From contig CAJTEE010000001.1 of assembly GCA_910575275.1 (NCBI GenBank), positions 310,001-374,000 of the forward strand: DNA of 64,000 nucleotides, given 5' to 3'. Source of the DNA: Lachnospiraceae bacterium. Its GTDB lineage: Bacteria; Bacillota; Clostridia; Lachnospirales; Lachnospiraceae. A program made the translations under genes and the position numbers. This document shows, piece after piece, positions 18,326 through 26,526 of the stretch. How positions within the stretch are numbered: position 1 is the stretch's first letter; each line of letters opens with the position of its first letter. The notes under the pieces were generated by a model. The model ran no database searches and had not been told where the DNA came from. It was given only the letters and a program-made list of their open reading frames with translations.

Positions 18326-19441
18326 TCAAATCGTAATTTTCCTGTCTCGTGCCGTCACCTTCCAGGTTCCGGTCCATTTGCCGTTCTCCACAACACATGC
18401 CTCCGGATACAACGCGCTGGTGGGACAGACATGCGCAGGGATTGCAAACAGCACGGTCCCCACAGGAGGCAGCGTTCTGCCCTCCTTTTTGGGTACGCGT
18501 ACCACCCAATGCTCCTCGTTCTGCAAAACCGTGACCGCGTCCTCGAAGCCCACAAGCGACGCGCGCTCCCCCATCGGGTCACTCGCAACCGCCTTGGTTC
18601 CCAGATCAAGCGTCATTCGGTCGTCTCCCCTCTTACTCACAACACGGACCAAAACGACCGCTGCCGGCGTAAACGAAAGATCTGGATATGCCTTATCATA
18701 CCCAAAATCCCACAGGACACACGTCCCCGGGCTATAAAAATCATCCGGCATCAGCTTTACATGGCACGGGAAAGACGGGGTTCCCCCGAGGATTACAAGA
18801 TCGCAGGGCAGCTCTCGCTCCAGCAGCGTCTTTTTCAGTTGTTTTACGCCCTCATCCTCGACCGCGACAAGCGAAAACCGCTCGTCGGGATCGGATTCAT
18901 GCCGGTGTCCGTCATAGCAGTGCAGGCCGGCCATGCAGATTCCCGGAAGCCTTGTCCACTCCTCATAGGCGTCTGCGGCTTTCTCAAGAGCCATCCCGGT
19001 CCGGTCTTGCCCGAGGTCCACATCCATGAGCAGGGAAACCGTAACGCCTTCTTTAACGGCGGCTTCGCTTAACGCATGCGTCGGCAGAGGATCGTCTTCC
19101 ATTGCATAAAACTTTGTTTCCGGGAACCGTTTCATCAGTGTAAAAAAGCGCTCCACATTCGGACCCAGAAGCGGATACGAAAGCACGGCTTTTTTTGCCC
19201 CTGCCATCCCGCACATCTCGGCCTCTGCGATCGTCGCACATTTAAAGCTTGTGATTCCATGGCGGATCGCCAGCTTCACGACCTCGACCATCTTATGCGT
19301 CTTCACATGGGGCCAGAGCTTTTCGGATCCCTGGGAAAGTGCAATCATATGCTCCAGATTGCTCTCGATCGCATCCTGATAGCAAATAAACTGTGGGGAC
19401 GGGATCTTCTCCTGTCCCTCAAATGAATAGTCGTACTTCAA
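18326..19441 (-). CDS. D-threonine aldolase-fold PLP enzyme (D-glucosaminate dehydratase-like candidate)
   Basis: 371 residues, type III fold (alanine racemase-like barrel plus D-serine-dehydratase-like domain). PLP lysine K47 lies in LWPHVKTHK. C-terminal metal-site H337 and C339 lie in AIPAHVCPTSALYP, as in D-threonine aldolase and D-serine dehydratase. Relatives act on D-threonine, D-serine, 3-hydroxyaspartate or D-glucosaminate. Neighbouring RidA, deacylase, KDG kinase and KDPG aldolase genes favour deamination of a D-amino sugar acid to 2-keto-3-deoxygluconate; this is inference. It lies 17 bases after ridA. Confidence 0.82.
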   Translation of the reverse strand: MKYDYSFEGQEKIPSPQFICYQDAIESNLEHMIALSQGSEKLWPHVKTHKMVEVVKLAIRHGITSFKCATIAEAEMCGMAGAKKAVLSYPLLGPNVERFFTLMKRFPETKFYAMEDDPLPTHALSEAAVKEGVTVSLLMDVDLGQDRTGMALEKAADAYEEWTRLPGICMAGLHCYDGHRHESDPDERFSLVAVEDEGVKQLKKTLLERELPCDLVILGGTPSFPCHVKLMPDDFYSPGTCVLWDFGYDKAYPDLSFTPAAVVLVRVVSKRGDDRMTLDLGTKAVASDPMGERASLVGFEDAVTVLQNEEHWVVRVPKKEGRTLPPVGTVLFAIPAHVCPTSALYPEACVVENGKWTGTWKVTARDRKITI

Positions 19442-19458
19442 GGGGCTGTCCTCCCGAT

Positions 19459-19926
19459 TTATTCATATTCTACAAGCACTTCGATCTCGCAGGCGATATT
19501 TCCCGGCGTCGCGTTTGTCCCGATCGCCGTGCGGGCCGGGAGCCCTTTTTCCTCGCCGAACAGTTCAAAAATCAGATTCGAGCCGCCGTTTACCACCATC
19601 GGCTGCTTGTCAAAATCATCGGCGCTGTTGACAAAGGCCAGTACCTTCACGAAACGCTTAATCCGGTTTAAGTCCCCGAGCTTTGCGTCCAGATTTGCCA
19701 GGAGATTGAGCATACAGTTGTAGGCGGCCTTCTGCCCCTCCTCTACGGTCAGATCCCTGCCAAGCTTTCCAAGCACCGTATTGCCGTTTCCAAGATCCGG
19801 GCCGCAGCCGCTGCAGTAGAGCAGGTGGTCGCCGAATTCCTGTACCGGTGTATAAACGCCTCCCTTGGGCGGCGGAGCCGGTAATGTGATTCCTTTTTCT
19901 TTCAGTTTGTCATATACATTTGCCAT
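19459..19926 (-). CDS. RidA family imine/enamine deaminase
   Basis: 155 residues of the YjgF/YER057c/UK114 (Rid) family. These trimeric enzymes hydrolyse reactive 2-aminoacrylate-type enamines released by PLP dehydratases. The C-terminal RTAIGTNATPGNIACEIE carries the family Arg and Glu positions. It sits between the deacylase and the PLP enzyme on one strand, consistent with speeding enamine/imine hydrolysis after PLP-driven dehydration. Confidence 0.88.
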   Translation of the reverse strand: MANVYDKLKEKGITLPAPPPKGGVYTPVQEFGDHLLYCSGCGPDLGNGNTVLGKLGRDLTVEEGQKAAYNCMLNLLANLDAKLGDLNRIKRFVKVLAFVNSADDFDKQPMVVNGGSNLIFELFGEEKGLPARTAIGTNATPGNIACEIEVLVEYE

Positions 19927-19988
19927 GGTAGATTTTCCTCCTTATAAATTATCTTTTCTTAGATCCGCCTTGTCGGCTGCCATGCGCC

Positions 19989-21602
19989 TCATTCTGCCAG
20001 AATACAGGCTCCGTACCGCGAATCGGGCAGGAGTTTTCCTTCTTCGATCACCATTTCGCCGTTTAAAAACAGGTACGCAAGGCCCGTCGCCGGCCTTGCC
20101 GGATCCGTAAACGTCGCATGGTCGCAAAATTCGTCCGGGTCAAAAATCAGGACATCCGCAAAGCTTCCCTCGGTGAGCGTTCCCCGCCCGGTAAGCTTCA
20201 TGCGGGCCGCCGGCTGCCCTGTCATCTTATGGATCGCCTCCTCCATCGTATAGAGGCCGCGTTCCTTTACATATTCGCGGATAATCTTGGGAAATGCACC
20301 ATACATCCGCGGATGAGGCGTATCGGTGTCCGCATAGATTGCATCCGAGATCACATTGCTGTACGGGAGCTTCGCGACAAAGTCAATGTCATCCTGGCAC
20401 ATACTCATGTTGATGATCGCCGTCTTTCCGTCTTCGGTGTGCATCAGATCGGCCGCCAGGCTTTCCGCATCCGCATAGCCGAATTTTTGAGCCGCTTCCG
20501 TCACAGTCATTCCGAGCATCGGAACGAATCTTGGCGTGCACACACCGCTTATTATAATACGCTCCCAGCCCAATGTCACGCAGAAATTGTCCCAATCGTC
20601 ATAAGGGATGCGGCTTAAGCGCCTGAACTCGTCAACGCCCTTTGGGGTCCCTAACTCCTTTAACGCACGCGTCATGTCCCCGCGCACAAAAACCGGAGGC
20701 AGCATCGTCGTAAGCGCCGTGCTTCCGCCCTCATACGGATAAAAATCACAGGTCACATCCTGTCCCTCGGCACGGGCCTTTTCGATCAGTTCCACCGCCC
20801 TGTGGATATCTTTTCTCCAGTTATGAATCCCACAGCTTTTAAAATGGCTGATCTCCAGCGCACAGCCTGCCTGTCTGGCGATCTCTATGACCTCCCGCAC
20901 ACTCTCCACCATGCTGTCGCCCTCACCGCGGATATGCGTCGTGATCACGCGTCCGTATTCTCCGACCGGCTTCAGGATATAGGCAAACTCCTCCGTCTTC
21001 GAATAGCACTCCGGAAGATACATGATCCCCAGAGAGATTCCGGCGGCGCCGCGTTCCATGGCATCCGCGATCAGTCCTCTGGCCTCCTGAAGTTCTTCCT
21101 TCGTATACGGCGTATCGGAAAAACCCTTGACCGTAATCTTTACCGCACCGGTCCCGATCATCGACGCAAAATTCAAAGGAAGTCTTGTCCTCTTAAGCGC
21201 CTCCAGATACGCCTCATACGTGCGCGGCAAATCGAGCGCCATCGGGCCGAGTACCGCCTCGTCAAAATCATACATTTCCTTTGCGCGCACGTCATCCGCC
21301 GGACAGGGCGTAAGGCTGATGCCGCAGTTCCCGACCACCGTGGTCGTGATTCCCTGCAAAAGCTCACGTTCTCCAAAATTCGGATCATTCAACGGCTTTG
21401 CATCGCAGTGCCTGTGGATATCCACAAAGCCCGGACATACCGTTTTTCCTTTTGCATCAATCACCATATGCGCCCCTGCCTCTGCTTCGTTGATCCTTCC
21501 GATCCGCCAAACCTTCCCGTCCGCCAGAAGCACATCCGTCTTTATTCCCGGATTTCCCAGTCCGTCATAGACTATGCCGTCTTTTATTAATACTCGTTTC
21601 AT
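19989..21602 (-). CDS. D-aminoacylase-type N-acyl deacylase (amidohydrolase)
   Basis: 537 residues, the usual length of N-acyl-D-amino-acid deacylases of the amidohydrolase superfamily. Metal-binding motifs visible are GFVDIHRHCDA near residues 58-68, TTVVGNCGIS (Cys of the D-aminoacylase type), EISHFKSCG, and a late ILIFDPDEF with AD preceding. In the classical enzyme it frees D-amino acids from N-acetyl or N-acyl forms. In this locus the substrate could instead be N-acetyl-D-glucosaminate. It is followed by ridA and preceded by the SSS symporter on the same strand. Confidence 0.87.
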   Translation of the reverse strand: MKRVLIKDGIVYDGLGNPGIKTDVLLADGKVWRIGRINEAEAGAHMVIDAKGKTVCPGFVDIHRHCDAKPLNDPNFGERELLQGITTTVVGNCGISLTPCPADDVRAKEMYDFDEAVLGPMALDLPRTYEAYLEALKRTRLPLNFASMIGTGAVKITVKGFSDTPYTKEELQEARGLIADAMERGAAGISLGIMYLPECYSKTEEFAYILKPVGEYGRVITTHIRGEGDSMVESVREVIEIARQAGCALEISHFKSCGIHNWRKDIHRAVELIEKARAEGQDVTCDFYPYEGGSTALTTMLPPVFVRGDMTRALKELGTPKGVDEFRRLSRIPYDDWDNFCVTLGWERIIISGVCTPRFVPMLGMTVTEAAQKFGYADAESLAADLMHTEDGKTAIINMSMCQDDIDFVAKLPYSNVISDAIYADTDTPHPRMYGAFPKIIREYVKERGLYTMEEAIHKMTGQPAARMKLTGRGTLTEGSFADVLIFDPDEFCDHATFTDPARPATGLAYLFLNGEMVIEEGKLLPDSRYGACILAE

Positions 21603-21678
21603 ACTTCGCTTTCTCTCCGTTCAGGCAAATGAGGGGACGGTTGCCCGCCCCCTCGTCCACTGTTTTCTGAAAAGTTTT

Positions 21679-23169
21679 TTAATCCTGTCCGCGTCTCGCG
21701 GCAAACACGTGCTGAAGACGTTCCTCCTCGGATGTCGTGTCCTTGGGTGTTACGAGACTCACAGCCACGCCGAAAATGAGGCTGATGATCGTAGCCGGAA
21801 CTGCCGCTCCGCCCAGTTTTGCGCCAACCCACTGCTGTAAGCCGGAACTCAACAGATAGCAAACGCCGAACACGGTGCCGGAGCCGATGGCTGCCAGACC
21901 GCCCTGCCAAGTCGCCCGCTTCCACAGACGGCCCATGAACATGCAGACTGCAACGCCCGGGAGCAGGGAGCCGACCACCGACTGGATATAGGTAATAACG
22001 TCATTGACAAGCAGCGTGATAAGGAATGCCACACCAAGCGTTACGACCAGCGCAATACGGGAATACTTCGGGTAATCCTCCTCCTTGATCGTCTTGCCGG
22101 TCACACTCGGATACACATCCGTTAAGAGGATCGTGATGCCGGAGATGGCGTCGGAGTCACCGGAAGACATCGTCGCCGAAAGACCGGCGATCATGAGCAT
22201 AAGCCCCATAAACGGCCCCAGGACGTTTGTCGCCATATAGGAGAATGCATAGTCGCTCGATGCAAGCGTATCGCCCTGTGCGGTGGCGATCGTAAAGGCG
22301 CTCATACCGATGATCGCAGTGACGAAGCTCCAGAAAAACAGCATGACACCGGATGTCAAAAATGCTCTCTTGGCAACGCCCTCATCCGCGGATGTGTAGA
22401 TTCTGGTGCGATGCGTCGGTGTGCCGATTACCCCCATGTAGGTCGAAAGCACCAGAGCGATCGCAGGCATGATCCCGTATTGTGCAAGGCCATAAAAGCC
22501 CATCGCGCCTGGTTTTCCGGCCGCTTCAAAGGTGGCTGCGATGTTGGCGTAGCCGCCCGCTGCCGGGATCGCGCGGATCGCGATCAGGGCAAAGCCCACA
22601 ACGATCACGCAGAACTGCACGGCGTCCGTAACAACAACGGCAAGGTATCCGCCGATGAACACATATACGGCGAATGCAAGAACGGTGATGATCTTACAGA
22701 TCACATCATCCATACCGGTAATATAGGCAAGGTATTTGGAACCGCCGTTCATATGGTTGCCAAGCCATACGATTTCGATTACGAACATCATAAAGCCCAT
22801 GACCTGTCTGACAATTTTTTTGCCGCCATAATAATACTGCGCTTCCTCAGACATGGTTATGAAATTCTTTTTACGGATCTTGACGAACATCAGCATCGAA
22901 AGAATACCCGTACTTGCGCCCAGACCGTAGATCGCGCCCGCCCAGCCGCTGTTAAAGCCGTTGGAGATCGCGCCCATCGAGGAACCCGTTCCGATCATCG
23001 TAGCTCCTACCGTACAGAAAATCAGGAAGAACCCGAGATTGGCGCCGCCGGTAAGGAAGTTTGAGCCGTCACTTTTCCCGCGGGAGGAAAACCAGCCTAC
23101 AAAAATCATGAAGCAGATGTAAGCAAGGAAGCCTCCGACAAAGATCGGTACATATTTCGCGTCTAACAT
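21679..23169 (-). CDS. Sodium:solute symporter (SSS family)
   Basis: 496 residues with about 13 hydrophobic segments, beginning IFVGGFLAYICFMIFVGWF. The first helices carry the family pattern WFSSRGKS..FLTGGANLG, then GTGSSMGAISNGFNSGW. It ends in a short charged tail. SSS proteins import sugars, amino acids or carboxylates with Na+. It is the first gene of the minus-strand operon (symporter-deacylase-ridA-PLP enzyme-regulator-dehydratase), so it probably imports the N-acylated substrate. Confidence 0.9.
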   Translation of the reverse strand: MLDAKYVPIFVGGFLAYICFMIFVGWFSSRGKSDGSNFLTGGANLGFFLIFCTVGATMIGTGSSMGAISNGFNSGWAGAIYGLGASTGILSMLMFVKIRKKNFITMSEEAQYYYGGKKIVRQVMGFMMFVIEIVWLGNHMNGGSKYLAYITGMDDVICKIITVLAFAVYVFIGGYLAVVVTDAVQFCVIVVGFALIAIRAIPAAGGYANIAATFEAAGKPGAMGFYGLAQYGIMPAIALVLSTYMGVIGTPTHRTRIYTSADEGVAKRAFLTSGVMLFFWSFVTAIIGMSAFTIATAQGDTLASSDYAFSYMATNVLGPFMGLMLMIAGLSATMSSGDSDAISGITILLTDVYPSVTGKTIKEEDYPKYSRIALVVTLGVAFLITLLVNDVITYIQSVVGSLLPGVAVCMFMGRLWKRATWQGGLAAIGSGTVFGVCYLLSSGLQQWVGAKLGGAAVPATIISLIFGVAVSLVTPKDTTSEEERLQHVFAARRGQD

Positions 23170-23333
23170 TCAATTACCTCCTATCTCAAAACCTTTTTCA
23201 TATGTTCCTTTTTCCTTGAATCAATGACCGGCCAGTCATAGAGGAAAGATTCATCTGACTTTTCTGCATCACAGTCTTCCGACCTGACAGCGGGCCGGGT
23301 CTTATCCCATTCAGTCTTGCTGTGTCGGCCACT

Positions 23334-23350
23334 AATTTGTCAGACAAATT
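23334..23350. promoter_or_regulatory. FadR-type operator just downstream of the promoter
   Basis: Perfect palindrome AATTTGTCAGACAAATT, containing TTGTcagACAA, which fits the TnGTnnnACnA pattern of FadR-subfamily GntR regulators. It begins about 7 bases after the predicted transcription start, a position where binding would block transcription. The regulator encoded at 17576-18301 is the obvious candidate. Confidence 0.7.
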
Positions 23351-23363
23351 TCTCTGTGTTTTC

Positions 23364-23392
23364 ATCATAGAGGAATTGTGAATGTTTGTCAA
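23364..23392 (-). promoter_or_regulatory. Promoter of the symporter-deacylase operon
   Basis: Minus-strand TTGACA (23387-23392) and TATGAT (23364-23369) with exactly 17 bases between them, a near-consensus housekeeping promoter. The start site would be about 23357, giving a ~190-nt leader to the symporter ATG. Confidence 0.8.
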
Positions 23393-23568
23393 TATATTTT
23401 TTGTATTTCCACGCCCTCCAAACTATTTTCGTACTTTTTATACAAATTTAAAATATTTTTTTGTGCACTTTTAACATTTTCTTTTTTCGATCTTCCTTGT
23501 ATATTATAGATGTAAAGAAATCTACTGCTTTGCGAAAATAGAGGATTCCCCTCATTTTTTGTCAAAAG

Positions 23569-23579
23569 TTGTACGACAG
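23569..23579. promoter_or_regulatory. Second possible FadR-type half-perfect operator
   Basis: TTGTACGACAG matches the TTGTnnnACAA pattern at all but the last base. It is 44 bases upstream of the KDG kinase start, on the opposite side of the divergent region. It could bring the plus-strand operon under the same regulator. Confidence 0.4.
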
Positions 23580-23622
23580 CATTGTAAACTTGCATTTATT
23601 TGAAAGAAAGGAGCTTCCCAAC

Positions 23623-24570
23623 ATGCCACAAATGATTACCATCGGAGAGACGATGGCCGCTTTCACGCCTCTGGCCTCCGGACCGTTACGTTATGTAGCG
23701 GACTTCAAGATGCGGATCGCAGGCGCCGAGAGCAATGTCGCAATCGGAGCCGCTAAATTAGGCGTCGATGTAGCCTGGGTCAGCAAGCTTGGCGAGGATG
23801 AATTCGGCCACTTTATCTGCAACCAGACCCGCGCCGAGGGCGTGGACTGCAGACACCTGATTTTTACCTCCGAGTATCCCACCGGTATCATGTTTAAAGA
23901 AACAAGTGCCGGAGAGACAAAGGTCTTTTATTACCGTGCCGGCAGTGCAGCAAGCCATATGACGCCGGAGGATCTGGATGAGTCGCTCTTTTCTGAGGCT
24001 AGGCTTCTTCACATGACTGGCATCACACCGGTTTTAAGCGATGACTGCATGGCCATGACCGAGCAGGCGTTTGCGCTTGCCGCCAAGCACGGGCTCACGA
24101 TCAGCTTTGACCCCAATATTAGGAAAAAGCTCTGGAAGGATAAGGATTACAGCGGCCTGATCCGCGATCTGACTTTAAAAAGCCAGATCGTCCTTTTGGG
24201 ACTTGATGAGGCCGAGGTCCTTTTTCAGACAAGAGAGATCGACGGGATCGTTTCCGTTTTATGTAAAGAAGGCAATGCGTCCATGATCGCCATCAAGGAC
24301 GGGGGAAAGGGCGCGATCGTCGCCGACCGGGATCAAAGGATCTCCATACCGCCTTACCCGTGTAAATGCATCGAGCCCATCGGCGCCGGAGACGGCTTTA
24401 ACGCCGGCTTCCTTGCCGGGGTTCTCCAGGGCAGAGGGCTTGAAACGGCCGGAAAAATGGGAGCCGTCTGCGGTGCCCTTGCAACTCAGACCCCGGGGGA
24501 TGTCGAGGGCTATCCCGACTGCCGCCAGATGGAGCAGGCACTCTCTGGCACCTCTGTTGTATATCGTTAA
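23623..24570 (+). CDS. kdgK: 2-keto-3-deoxygluconate kinase (PfkB family)
   Basis: 315 residues, PfkB/ribokinase fold. N-terminal ITIGETMAAFTP and AGAESNVAIGAAKLG bind the sugar. The C-terminal IGAGDGFNAGFLAG holds the anion hole and catalytic base D257. It would phosphorylate 2-keto-3-deoxygluconate or -galactonate to KDPG or KDPGal. The start at 23623 (MPQMITIGE) follows AAAGGAG at a good distance; the longer in-frame ATG at 23569 lacks one and overlaps the possible operator. First gene of the kdgK-aldolase-dgoD operon. Confidence 0.9.
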   Translation: MPQMITIGETMAAFTPLASGPLRYVADFKMRIAGAESNVAIGAAKLGVDVAWVSKLGEDEFGHFICNQTRAEGVDCRHLIFTSEYPTGIMFKETSAGETKVFYYRAGSAASHMTPEDLDESLFSEARLLHMTGITPVLSDDCMAMTEQAFALAAKHGLTISFDPNIRKKLWKDKDYSGLIRDLTLKSQIVLLGLDEAEVLFQTREIDGIVSVLCKEGNASMIAIKDGGKGAIVADRDQRISIPPYPCKCIEPIGAGDGFNAGFLAGVLQGRGLETAGKMGAVCGALATQTPGDVEGYPDCRQMEQALSGTSVVYR

Positions 24571-24609
24571 ATGAAAAGATTTTTACTTAATATAAAGGAG
24601 AAATAAAAC

Positions 24610-25242
24610 ATGGACATGTATCCAATCGTAATCGAACATCCCCTGCTCGCAATACTTCGCAAGATTCCCCTCGAAAAGACGATCGACTACGCGCAGGCTG
24701 TGGTAAACGGTGGCGTTTCCTTTTTTGAGGTTGCCCTAAACAGTCCGGATGGCCTTAAACAGATTTCCATGCTGCGCGACCATTTCGGGGATTCCTGTTT
24801 GATCGGCGCGGGAACCGCGATCACCGTGGAGCGTGCAAAAGCGGCTCTGGACGCCGGCGCACAGTTTCTTTTAACCCCCGGTACTCCGCCGGATGTCCTC
24901 GAATACTGCGCAAAAAACGAGATCAAGCTTCTTCCCGGCGTCTTAAGTCCCTGTGACGTGGCCCTCGCGCTGGAATTCGGCTTTAAAACCATGAAGCTGT
25001 TTCCGGCCGGGAGCATGCCGAGAAGCTATGTCAAGGATCTGAAAGGCCCCTTTGACGATACGAACTATATGGCTATCGGCGGCGTAAGCCCGGATAACAT
25101 CCGCGAATTCTTTGACGCCGGCTGCATCGCGGCCGGACTTGCCAGCAGCCTGATGCCAAAGGATGTGGTCGCTTCCAGTGACTGGGAAAGGGGATCCGCC
25201 TACATCAAGAGGCTAGTTGATAAAATAAAAGGAGGAAACTGA
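24610..25242 (+). CDS. KDPG/KDPGal aldolase
   Basis: 210 residues, class I aldolase cleaving 2-keto-3-deoxy-6-phosphogluconate or -galactonate to pyruvate and glyceraldehyde 3-phosphate. The Schiff-base lysine K129 is in TMKLFPAG and the catalytic Glu E40 in FFEVALNS. It also has GAGT at 67-70 and LTPGTPPDV at 88-96. Equivalent to Eda or DgoA. It is 39 bases after the kinase and 5 bases before dgoD. Confidence 0.93.
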   Translation: MDMYPIVIEHPLLAILRKIPLEKTIDYAQAVVNGGVSFFEVALNSPDGLKQISMLRDHFGDSCLIGAGTAITVERAKAALDAGAQFLLTPGTPPDVLEYCAKNEIKLLPGVLSPCDVALALEFGFKTMKLFPAGSMPRSYVKDLKGPFDDTNYMAIGGVSPDNIREFFDAGCIAAGLASSLMPKDVVASSDWERGSAYIKRLVDKIKGGN

Positions 25243-25247
25243 CTCAT

Positions 25248-26396
25248 ATGAAAATCACAGAGGTCAATACCTATTTTGTACGTCCCCGCTGGGGCTTCGT
25301 GGAGATCCTCACCGACGGCGGCTTTTCTGGCTGGGGCGAGGCCGTTCTCGAAGGACACTGCCGGGCTGTCTTAGCCTGCGTCGAGGAAATGAAGGACTAT
25401 CTCATCGGAGCCGACCCGGCCCGTATCGAAGATATCTGGACCACGCTTTACCGTGCCGGCTTCTATCGAGGCGGCGGCGTTCTGATGAGTGCTATCTCCG
25501 GTATCGACCAGGCGCTCTGGGACATCAAGGGCAAATACTATAATGCCCCGGTCTATGAGCTCATGGGCGGCGCATGCCATGACCGCATGAAGGTCTATAG
25601 CTGGATCGGCGGGGACCGTCCGAGTGATGTCGGCGCGGCGGCTCTCGAGAAAAAGAACGCAGGCTTCACTGCGATCAAAATGAACGCCACCGAGGAGCTG
25701 CAGATGGTAGACACCTATGATAAGGTAGACGCCGTCCTGGAGCGCGTGGCCGCGATCCGTGAGTCCTGCGGAAAATATTTCGGCATCGCCATCGACTTCC
25801 ACGGACGTGTTCACAAACCCATGGCAAAAATTCTCGCCAAAAAGCTCGAGGAATTCGATCCCATGTTCATCGAAGAACCCGTGCTCTGTGAAAACATGGA
25901 AGCCTTCCCGGAAATCGCCGCGGCCTGCAACATTCCGATCGCGACCGGAGAGCGCCTGTTCAGCCGTTATGATTTCAAACGCCTGTTAAAGATCGGCGGC
26001 GTGGACATCATTCAGCCCGATTTAAGCCATGCGGGCGGCATCACGGAAGTGAAAAAGATCGGTTCCATGGCGGAGGCTTACGACGTGGCGCTTGCGCCCC
26101 ACTGCCCCTTAGGCCCGATCGCTCTTGCAAGCTGCCTGAACGTGGATGCGACCTGTTACAACGCCGTCATCCAGGAGCAGAGCATGGGCATCCACTACAA
26201 CGTCGGCAAAACCGTTCTTGACTATGTCAACAACAAGGCCGATTTTGATTTCATCGACGGCTACGTGAATCTTCCGAAGCTTCCCGGGCTCGGAGTCGAT
26301 GTAAATAAAGCGCTCGTCCTCGAAGAAAACAAGGCCCCGCATAACTGGAAAAACCCGGTCTGGCGGCATAAGGACGGCTCGATCGCAGAGTGGTAA
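25248..26396 (+). CDS. dgoD: D-galactonate dehydratase (enolase superfamily)
   Basis: 382 residues, co-linear with E. coli DgoD in length and motif spacing. Metal ligands are D183 (IDFHG), E209 (FIEEPV) and E235 (TGERLF), and catalytic histidines H185 and H285 (LAPHCPLGP). Shared stretches include YRAGFYRGG, SAISGIDQALWDIKGK and QEQSMGIHYN. It dehydrates D-galactonate to 2-keto-3-deoxygalactonate, the kinase substrate. Last gene of the plus-strand operon and followed by a terminator. The resemblance is close enough to name the gene, though related sugar acids are possible substrates. Confidence 0.92.
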   Translation: MKITEVNTYFVRPRWGFVEILTDGGFSGWGEAVLEGHCRAVLACVEEMKDYLIGADPARIEDIWTTLYRAGFYRGGGVLMSAISGIDQALWDIKGKYYNAPVYELMGGACHDRMKVYSWIGGDRPSDVGAAALEKKNAGFTAIKMNATEELQMVDTYDKVDAVLERVAAIRESCGKYFGIAIDFHGRVHKPMAKILAKKLEEFDPMFIEEPVLCENMEAFPEIAAACNIPIATGERLFSRYDFKRLLKIGGVDIIQPDLSHAGGITEVKKIGSMAEAYDVALAPHCPLGPIALASCLNVDATCYNAVIQEQSMGIHYNVGKTVLDYVNNKADFDFIDGYVNLPKLPGLGVDVNKALVLEENKAPHNWKNPVWRHKDGSIAEW

Positions 26397-26400
26397 ATTA

Positions 26401-26422
26401 AAAAAGTGTGCGCTCTGCGCAT
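26401..26422. repeat. 3' repeat module, copy after dgoD
   Basis: The 22 bases beginning AAAAAGTGTGCGCTCTGC just after the dgoD stop match, in inverted orientation with one mismatch, the 22 bases at 27756-27777 just after the clpB stop. A second shared block, CATCCCGGCCCGGC, follows in both copies (here after ~50 extra bases). In both places the module is oriented the same way relative to the upstream gene. Confidence 0.8.
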
Positions 26423-26482
26423 ACTCGCGCCAAAGTACAGCCTCGCCAGCAGTCATCTTCCTTAGAGCGGAGTGCGCATCCC

Positions 26483-26524
26483 GGCCCGGCCGCGTATTGC
26501 ATGTACGTCGGACGGGCCTTTTTT
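26483..26524 (+). terminator. Terminator of the kdgK-dgoD operon
   Basis: GC-rich stem (GGCCCGGCCGCGTA at 26483-26496 with TACGTCGGACGGGCC at 26504-26518, imperfect) followed on the plus strand by TTTTTT. It separates dgoD from the convergent glycosidase gene. Confidence 0.8.
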
Positions 26525-26526
26525 GA

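Larger units (their letters stand above)
23170..23622. other. Divergent regulatory region between the two catabolic operons
   Basis: A 453-base AT-rich spacer holding the minus-strand promoter, the palindromic operator and a near-copy on the kinase side. I see no convincing plus-strand promoter pair, although TATATT / TATTAT words occur near 23503-23510. No gene is supported. Confidence 0.6.
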
